This document shows positions 1 to 5,433 of a stretch of 5,433 nt of DNA, in pieces; the stretch's first letter is position 1; every line of letters begins with the position of its first letter. A program made the translations under genes and the position numbers. Under the pieces are notes generated by a model, which worked only from the letters and a program-made list of their open reading frames with translations, did not search any database and was not told the DNA's origin. Source of the stretch: Patescibacteria group bacterium UBA6263 (GTDB taxonomy: Bacteria > Patescibacteriota > Gracilibacteria > Absconditabacterales > Absconditicoccaceae); assembly GCA_002441085.1 (NCBI GenBank), contig DJVF01000020.1, forward strand, positions 1 through 5,433, written 5' to 3'.

Positions 1-1
1 C

Positions 2-1654
2 AAAATACAATACTTTGTAAACTTGGGATATCTGGCGCTTGATCGAGTAATTACAAACGATGGACCAAAACTATTGGAAATAAATGCTAGAGCATGACTA
101 GAAGTCCAAAATATTTCTGGCATTAAATTAGCAAAAATATTGCATAAAGTTGCTGATTTGAAAATTGAAGATCCTGAAAAATGAGTGGAAATAGCCAAAA
201 CACTTTTTTCCAAAGATATCTGAACCAATTCTAAGATATTATTTCTTTCTCAATATGGCAAACTCAAACTAAAAATTGATGAAGAAAGAGAAATAAAATA
301 TGATGTAATAGTCGAAATAGATTTGAATAAAAAATGAAACTATGCTTCTCCTGTCATATTTGAAGAAATAAGATCTAATCCTAAATGTAAAATACTTATA
401 GACTTGCCAGATAATGATATAATTATCAAAGATATAAAAATTTTATCATTGGAAGATATACACAACAAAAAAATAATATTATGATCTAAAATAGCTAGCA
501 ACTACCTGATCAAACCGATTCACAAAACATTTGAGAATGTAAATATAATAAATGAAAAAATGCTGATAGAAAAGGAAAGAGAAAAATTGAAGGACATTGA
601 TAACAAAATAGACAAAATAAATAGAAGATTGAGTTTATCCCCTATACTTAGACCAAAAAATTATTTTAATGAATTGGATAATTTTGTATTTCACAAATGA
701 AAATATAATCCATATTTTGTATACAATCGACCTAATGATAATAGAATAGATACTATAAAAAATGACATAAATAAGGTCAGAAAAAATCTGGATATTGATA
801 ATATCAAAAGCTGAATCAAAAAACTATTTGTAGAAAAATTAGAAGAGATGGAATTGAAATTAAACTTGATTCTATCTTATAAAGATCAGAATTATGAAAA
901 TATATATAAATATAATCAACAATTGTTTGGTAAAATAGATAATGCATTAATAAAACAATCTAAGGAAAAGATTTTTGATAATCCAAATAATATTGAAATA
1001 TTGTGAGATATTTTGAGTATGACTAAAGTTCAAAGTTTTATTGAAAAATATTTAATAGATAAAAAAATATATTGAATAGATATAAATATCGCCTCTAGAG
1101 GCTGATCTAGAATATCTGTAAGTATGTGAAAAGATATCAAAATAAATCTATCCAAAATAGGTACATTTAGAGAAAAAGAACTTTTATCTATATTGGCACA
1201 TGAAATAGATACTCATTTGATAAGACATATAAATTGAATGAGGTCAGGATGGGAAATATTCAAGAGTTGAACATGATTTTATCTCAAAGATGAAGAATGA
1301 TTGGCTATATACAATGCTATGAAATTTTTACCAGAAAACTATCAAAAGAAAAGTATATATAAAGAATATTTCTTGTTGAGTGAAGCTTGAAAATATGATT
1401 TTCTGAAATTATTTGATATAGCTAAATTTGTATTGGAACAGTGATGGAATACTGAAAAAATATTCAAAGCAATAGTTAGGATCAAAAGATGAATAGAGAA
1501 TACCTCTACTAAATGACCAGGAACAGTTTTTTATAAAGATAAAGTATATCTTGAATGATATCTGAAGATAAAAGAATGGCTGGAAAAATGAGGAGATGAA
1601 AATAAATTATATAGAGGCAAAGTAAAAATAGAGGATTTGGATTTTATAATATAG
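2..1654 (+). CDS. ATP-grasp ligase / DUF1704 (MATCAP-like) zinc peptidase fusion, 5'-truncated
   Basis: 550 residues are visible with UGA read as Gly; the start lies outside the window and the gene ends at TAG 1652. Residues 1-50 are the C-terminal end of an ATP-grasp domain: LALDRV, then LLEINARAG (24-32) followed by LEVQ. E26 and N28 fit the Mg-binding E-x-N motif, and the LEINAR-x-GL-x-Q pattern is that of RimK-related 'alpha-L-glutamate ligase-like' proteins. Residues about 65-180 form an unassigned, probably beta-rich segment, followed by a charged helical linker (181-210). Residues about 214-550 match DUF1704: NPYFVYNRP, QQLFG near 309, the zincin motif HEIDTH (H400, E401, H405), the third-ligand motif EEGLA (E432) and VRIKRG (492-497). 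Family knowledge: the ATP-grasp part makes amide or peptide bonds using ATP; eukaryotic DUF1704 proteins are tubulin tyrosine carboxypeptidases; many bacterial members carry the vague name 'flavohemoglobin expression-modulating QEGLP motif protein'. No signal peptide can be judged. It is first of a probable three-gene operon. The domain calls are firm; the substrate is unknown. Confidence 0.9.
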
Positions 1655-1661
1655 AAAAAAT

Positions 1662-2606
1662 ATGCTAAAAATTGCAATTGAAGTATCTTATGATGACAAG
1701 ATATTAAACGAAGATAAGTTTGGATCAAAGTTTTTTATGCAAGAATTTTTCTTGAAAAACGACATAGAGCTGGTGAGGGTAAGTATAAATAAATTTAATA
1801 AAAAAAAGTGAACTTTTGATGAATATAATATATTGGATAATAATAGTAAGATAATAAAAATATCCAAAGCAATTAAACCAGATATTGTTTGGATAAGAAA
1901 CTCTTCCTTTATTGCATATAAATGCGATACATTAAAAGAATTTATTTTGGTGCCATCAAGAAAAATTATTACAATATCTTGAGATAAATTGGAAAACTAT
2001 AAATATCTAGAAGAATTTCAACCTCAAACGTTTTCTTTAAATGGATTTTTGAGAAATAAATATATACAAGATCAATTAAAAGATAAAATAATAATAAAAC
2101 CAATAAGATCTAGTTGAGGTAAATGAATAAAGCTTTTAAAAAAAAGCTATATAATAAAAAATATTAAGAAATATTCATGACTGGAGAATTTATTTATAGT
2201 ACAAGAATTTAAAAATTTTGGATGATGATATAAAGATATTGTAAAATGAATACATGATTTTAGATTGATGTTTGCCTGAAAATCAATCATAGAAGCCACT
2301 GTCAGGACACCAGAAGCATGAGACTTTAGAAGCAATATACAATCGTGAGGTAAGCAAAAGAACTTAGCTATAAAAGAAATTCCAAAGGAACTGGTAAATT
2401 TATCAAAGATAATTTATAAAAAATTAGAATTAGAAAACCATGACATATTTTCTATGGACTTTGCATATTGTAGCGATGATAAAAAATGGTACTTATTAGA
2501 AATCAATTCATCTCCAGGAACTTGGTATTATCAAGAAGATAAAAGAATATTGGAAAATATATGTAAATGATTTGTTAAATTTTTCAAAAATATTTCTAAA
2601 AAATAA
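1662..2606 (+). CDS. RimK-like ATP-grasp ligase
   Basis: A complete 314-residue protein with 12 in-frame UGA(Gly) codons, ending at TAA. ATG 1662 is chosen because it lies 7 nt after the upstream stop and gives a normal beta-strand N-terminus (MLKIAIEVSY). An N-terminal pre-ATP-grasp region contains KPDIVWIRNSS. The ATP-grasp core follows: IIIKP with K146, the glycine loop SSGGKG (150-155), VQEF, HDFRLMF (D199, R201), VRTP and GDFRSN (220-225), D266 in SMDFAY, and the metal-binding EINSSPG (E280, N282). All expected nucleotide and metal residues are present, so it should be active. RimK-like enzymes phosphorylate a carboxylate and join it to an amine, for example adding Glu to protein C-termini or making small peptides; which applies here cannot be told. 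It is a separate protein from the ATP-grasp part of the upstream fusion, so the operon encodes two ligases. About 300 residues is normal for the family. Cytoplasmic. Confidence 0.9.
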
Positions 2607-2629
2607 TTTATTATCTTATTGTTTTTAAA

Positions 2630-3076
2630 ATGATTATAGAAAGCGTCGATTTAAAAGATAAAGAGCAAATTAAGAAAATTATAAATCTTATATTTAGGAC
2701 TTTTTGTGAATGTAATAAAGAAGATTCATCTAAAAAATTAAAAGAAAGATATGATAAACTTTATTGAAAAAATTCTGTTTACAAAGACACTTTGGATCAT
2801 TTTAAAAAATCTTGTGATGTTTTTTTGATAGCAAAAGAAGATGATAAAATAATTTGAGTAATAAGGTGATCAAAAGAAAAAATAGTAAATATATATACAG
2901 ATTCAAATTATCAGTGAAAATGAATAGGAAAGTCTTTGTTGAATGCATTTGAAGTGGAAGCTAAAAAAATGTGATCACAATATATATATCTCAATCCATC
3001 GAAATTTGCATATAATTTTTATATAAAAAACTGATTTTCCCCTAAAAATGAAAAGTATTTAGAAAAGTATTTGTAA
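2630..3076 (+). CDS. GNAT-family N-acetyltransferase
   Basis: 148 residues with 7 UGA(Gly) codons, ending at TAA. The ATG at 2630 opens directly into the first strand (MIIESVDLKDKEQIKKII), which is the typical GNAT start. The strand pair FLIAKEDDKIIGVIRG leads into the acetyl-CoA pyrophosphate loop YQGKGIGKSLL (Q95, G96, G98, G100), the canonical Q-x-x-G-x-G motif A. Motif B is visible as NPSKFAYNFYIKNGF (122-136), with the usual tyrosine before the final NGF. Three of the loop and motif B glycines are UGA, so this gene is invisible under the standard code. The length is normal for a single-domain GNAT. These enzymes transfer an acetyl (or occasionally another acyl) group from CoA to an amine; the substrate is not deducible. 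It follows the ATP-grasp gene by 23 nt with no terminator between, so it is probably co-transcribed and may modify the ligase substrate or product, though a generic unrelated role is possible. Confidence 0.87.
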
Positions 3077-3082
3077 CGATAT

Positions 3083-3110
3083 TTGACATAAATTGTTTTA
3101 TAATTATAAT
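3083..3110 (+). promoter_or_regulatory. Near-consensus sigma70-type promoter upstream of the second DUF1704-like gene
   Basis: A perfect TTGACA (3083-3088) is followed after 16 nt by a perfect TATAAT (3105-3110). A second TATAAT lies at 3099-3104, but only 10 nt from the -35 box. Transcription would start near 3117, giving a leader of about 20 nt before ATG 3138. In a very AT-rich genome TATAAT occurs often by chance; the exact TTGACA at near-ideal spacing inside an intergenic gap makes this more convincing. Confidence 0.7.
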
Positions 3111-3129
3111 ATCTATATTTAGATATTAT
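3106..3129. repeat. 10-bp perfect inverted repeat overlapping the -10 box and leader
   Basis: The arms ATAATATCTA (3106-3115) and TAGATATTAT (3120-3129) are exact reverse complements around a 4-nt centre. The left arm covers most of the -10 box, and the right arm lies about 8 nt before the start codon. It could be an operator for a dimeric repressor, a weak leader hairpin, or a weak terminator for the upstream gene, since a 5-T run begins at the end of the right arm. Each arm pair has only one G-C pair, so chance in AT-rich sequence is a real alternative. Confidence 0.45.
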
Positions 3130-3137
3130 TTTTGATT

Positions 3138-4721
3138 ATGAATAAAACAGCTCTATGAATAGATGAAATAAATAAATTTAATTATAAAAAATACTTAGAA
3201 AGTATAAATAATAATTTGGATAAAATAAAAGAAATATATTGAGATCCATTGGATTGAATATTGAAGTATAATGATAAATGAATCTGTACAACCTTTTTCT
3301 GAGAGAAAGAATCAAATGTTGACTTAGAAGATATAAAGATAAAAGAGAGAGAAATTGTAGATATAATCAAGAAAATTGATTGAATAAAAGAAGACCTAAT
3401 AAATAAAGAATGAATACCACAAAATCTAAAGAAAATTTATATAAAAAGTTTGGAGAGTTTAAAAAACAAATTTTTAATATTTCAAAATGCTTTACGGATA
3501 GAATGAGAAAAATCTTGATATCCATTGTCTAATAAAGAAAGGAATAATTATTCTAGTAAAGTATTAAATATACAAAAAGAAGTATATTGAGAAAAAGTTT
3601 CTGATACTCCTGGCGAGGTAGAATCTATTCTAAACAAATTACATGATTTATTTGAAAAAGAAAAGATTAAATTAAAAGATGAAGAAGAGAAATTATTTAA
3701 TAAATTTCTGGAAGAATCTGATAAGAAATTCTGATTTGATTACGTTGTCAAAGAAATAAAAGTATCTGCAGAGAAAAAAGATTCTATTGTTGAGGAAAAA
3801 AACATAGATAAAAGGAAACTTAAAAAAATATCAAAAGAAATAATCGATTTTTACAAAAATCATTTTTGAGAGTGAAATACTGATCTTAAAAATCGGAATA
3901 TAATAGAACAATCAGATATAAGCTCTTTGAATATATCTTGAACTAAACAAGAGTTTAGAGTACCACAAAAATATGAAAATGTTGATAAAAAAAAGATCAC
4001 TCAAGTTGTAGCTTCCCATGAAATCGAACAACATATTTTATCACGAGATGTTAATAATAGAATATTATGAAAATGATTTTCTGCTTGAAGATATGATTTT
4101 ATAACAGAGTGAGTTGCAAAGATCAATGAAGATATTGCTTTATGAAAGGTAGAATCTCTTGAAGATATTAAAAAACTAAAAGAAAAACCAACAATTGGAA
4201 TTATATGAGTATTTGTGTGTGAAAACTATAATTATGAAGATGCAGTGAAGATAATTACAATTTATAATAAATTATTATCAAAAGATGATGATGAAAAGTG
4301 CAGAAAAAAAGCAATAGACATAGTAAAAAGAAGGAAAAGATTTGTATCGTATGATTTACCTTGATCTAGTATAAAAGATACTCTTTATCAAAGAGGAAAA
4401 AATTGGGTAATTGATTATCTCACTGAAGATTGAACTTTGGAAATAGCTATAAAAAGATATAAGGATTTAAATTCATTTAGATTTTGACCGGAAGAATTGA
4501 AGTATATAGATAAAATCAAAAAGGAATTGGATGTAAAAGAAGACAAATTAACATATTCGTTGTTTATAGGAAGGATACTACATGATAAATTAAATAAATG
4601 AAAATGATCTGCTAAAAATTACTTGAGAGAGATGAATTTGAGTAAAAAAGATATAACTTTTAATTCGAAAAGAGAACTTATAAATATCTTAAAGCAACTC
4701 AAAGAAGATAATAACCAATAA
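3138..4721 (+). CDS. Diverged DUF1704-like HExxxH zinc-peptidase homologue
   Basis: 527 residues with about 25 UGA(Gly) codons, ending at TAA. ATG 3138 is the first start after the promoter. Residues 1-140 are Lys/Glu/Ile-rich, mostly helical by eye, with no family I recognise. From about 140 it parallels the DUF1704 part of the fusion at 2-1654 in order: VYG near 150 (LFG there), QEFRVPQKY before the active site, ITQVVASHEIEQH (H294, E295, H299), TEGVA (E324, 30 residues after H294; 32 in the fusion), KRRKRF near 397, then LPGSSIKDTLYQRG, matching GPGTVFYKDKVYLEG, and a C-terminal FGPEELKYI matching VKIEDLDFI. All three predicted zinc ligands and the catalytic Glu are kept, so it may be an active peptidase, but similarity elsewhere is low. 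No signal peptide or ATP-grasp domain is present. It probably has its own transcription start yet sits beside the ligase genes, suggesting a related substrate. The zincin assignment rests on motif order rather than a profile match. Confidence 0.78.
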
Positions 4722-4803
4722 ATCAATCAGAATAATTTTCCATTTATTTCTGATGAAATATTATTATATATAAGATATATTTCTTTATATCCAATTTATG
4801 TAG
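4722..4803. other. 82-nt AT-rich intergenic gap
   Basis: Strongly A/T-rich. A weak promoter-like pair TTTCCA (4737-4742) and TATTAT (4759-4764) is separated by 16 nt and could serve the following gene. GAAATAT (4755-4761) and ATATTTC (4777-4783) form a loose 7-bp inverted repeat with a 15-nt loop and no clean T-run. Neither is convincing, and no intrinsic terminator is seen. Confidence 0.3.
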
Positions 4804-5433
4804 ATGCAAAAAATATGGAAGGTCTTTGGAGCTATAAGTATCTTTGTATTAGTTTTGTTTTGGTGAAATACAAATTCTCAAGATATCCACAATATAGACT
4901 ACTGTACCCAAGAATATAAGATTAATTGACCATGATGAGTAAGGGAACAAAAGAGTGCTGAATACAAAATAATGCTTTCTGGGACAGAACAAACTCTGGA
5001 TAACAATCAGATAAAATTTACTCTGAATTATAAAAAAAAGAATATAATTACTGAAAAATCAAACAGATTTGAATATTTATTCAAGGATAAGTGAGAATAT
5101 ATACTAAAAGCTGAATTTACAGATGAAGACTGCTCTTATACTGTAGAAAAAAGCATAAAGACATATGGCAAATCTATAGCATATATATGAGAGAATATAA
5201 AAGAATTTGAAATCTGATTTAAAGAAAACTTTGAGAAGCATGATATTTTATTGAATCAAGTAATAATTGATAACAAAAAAATTATTGGAGAAGAACTGAT
5301 ATTAAGCAAACTTTCTGAGAACATATTGTGAATAAAAAATGCTGATATTATAGTAATAAATAGCAAATTTTTTGATCAAATACTGGATTCATTGGGCAAA
5401 ATCAATAACTGACAAGACTTGGAATTAAACAAG
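4804..5433 (+). CDS. Exported or membrane-anchored protein of unknown function, 3'-truncated
   Basis: The frame is open for 210 codons to the window edge, with 9 UGA(Gly) codons. ATG 4804 is chosen because it gives a classic secretion signal: basic MQKIWK, hydrophobic FGAISIFVLVLFW (8-20), then polar GNTNSQD. No lipobox cysteine follows the hydrophobic core, so this is either a signal peptide cleaved near residues 24-26 or an N-terminal anchor. Two cysteines (C34 and C110) could form a disulfide outside the membrane. Residues about 50-120 alternate short strands and turns (KIMLSGTEQ, IKFTLNYKKK, KGEYILKAEFTDEDC), resembling an Ig/PKD-like beta fold, but I see no diagnostic motif. The part after 125 (AYIGENIKEFEIGF, ADIIVINSKFFDQIL) is not recognised. 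It may have its own promoter, so a link to the ligase and peptidase genes is unproven. The gene itself is well supported; its function is not. Confidence 0.75.

Noticed and set aside
1531..1728. A 65-codon open frame on the minus strand.
   Set aside because: It is antisense to the end of the fusion gene and the start of the ATP-grasp gene. Its composition (Phe/Ile/Ser/His-rich) is the mirror of AT-rich coding sequence, with no motif.
2147..2335. A 62-codon open frame on the minus strand.
   Set aside because: It lies antisense inside the well-supported ATP-grasp gene; no motif or independent signal.
3106..3133. The inverted repeat plus T-run as an intrinsic terminator of the GNAT gene.
   Set aside because: The stem has a single G-C pair and the T-run is only five long. 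It overlaps a consensus promoter, so a regulatory or chance origin is at least as likely; kept only as a repeat.
3182..3370. A 62-codon open frame on the minus strand.
   Set aside because: It lies antisense inside the second DUF1704-like gene; low-complexity Ser/Phe/Ile composition typical of a shadow frame.
4815..4919. ATG 4815 opening a 34-codon frame.
   Set aside because: It is in a different frame from the long open frame, ends at TAA, and overlaps the convincing signal peptide that starts at ATG 4804.
2..5433. Reading the many in-frame TGA codons as stops, making the region non-coding or full of pseudogenes.
   Set aside because: With TGA as Gly all five frames run cleanly to TAA/TAG or the window edge, with no frameshift and with intact catalytic motifs. 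Decay would not place stops only as TGA and only at glycine sites.
2..5433. UGA as tryptophan (table 4, as in Mycoplasma) or as selenocysteine.
   Set aside because: Trp at INARA-x-L, EE-x-LA, SS-x-GK-x and Q-x-K-x-IG would destroy loops that require Gly. The frequency is far too high for selenocysteine, and no SECIS-like logic is seen.

Overview
This window comes from a low-G+C bacterium that reads UGA as glycine (translation table 25). That code is known from the candidate phyla Absconditabacteria (SR1) and Gracilibacteria (BD1-5), so the organism is most likely one of these. Under the standard code the window looks nearly empty. With UGA read as Gly, five plus-strand genes cover about 96% of it, and recognisable protein motifs appear exactly where UGA falls in positions that are glycine in the families: INARAG and EEGLA in the first gene, SSGGKG and GDFR in the second, QGKGIG in the third. 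My manual count is about 74 in-frame TGA codons against about 27 GGN codons. Tryptophan is written TGG, and the four visible stops are TAG or TAA.

Layout: (1) 2-1654, 3' part of a fusion of an ATP-grasp ligase to a DUF1704/MATCAP-type HExxxH zinc peptidase. (2) 1662-2606, a complete stand-alone RimK-like ATP-grasp ligase, 7 nt downstream. (3) 2630-3076, a GNAT-family N-acyltransferase, 23 nt downstream. (4) 3138-4721, a diverged second DUF1704-like HExxxH protein, preceded by its own near-consensus promoter (TTGACA-N16-TATAAT) and an AT-rich inverted repeat. (5) 4804 to the window end, the 5' part of an unrecognised exported or membrane-anchored protein. The only non-coding stretches are the gaps of 7, 23, 61 and 82 nt.

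How the genes may work together (inference): ATP-grasp ligases of this class form amide or peptide bonds, and DUF1704 proteins are zinc peptidases whose eukaryotic members remove the C-terminal tyrosine of tubulin. A ligase fused to such a peptidase, next to a second ligase, an acyltransferase and a second peptidase-like protein, looks like a set for adding and removing amino-acid or peptide tags on a protein, peptide or small molecule. The substrate is not evident from the sequence. No RNA genes, mobile elements or CRISPR arrays are seen.
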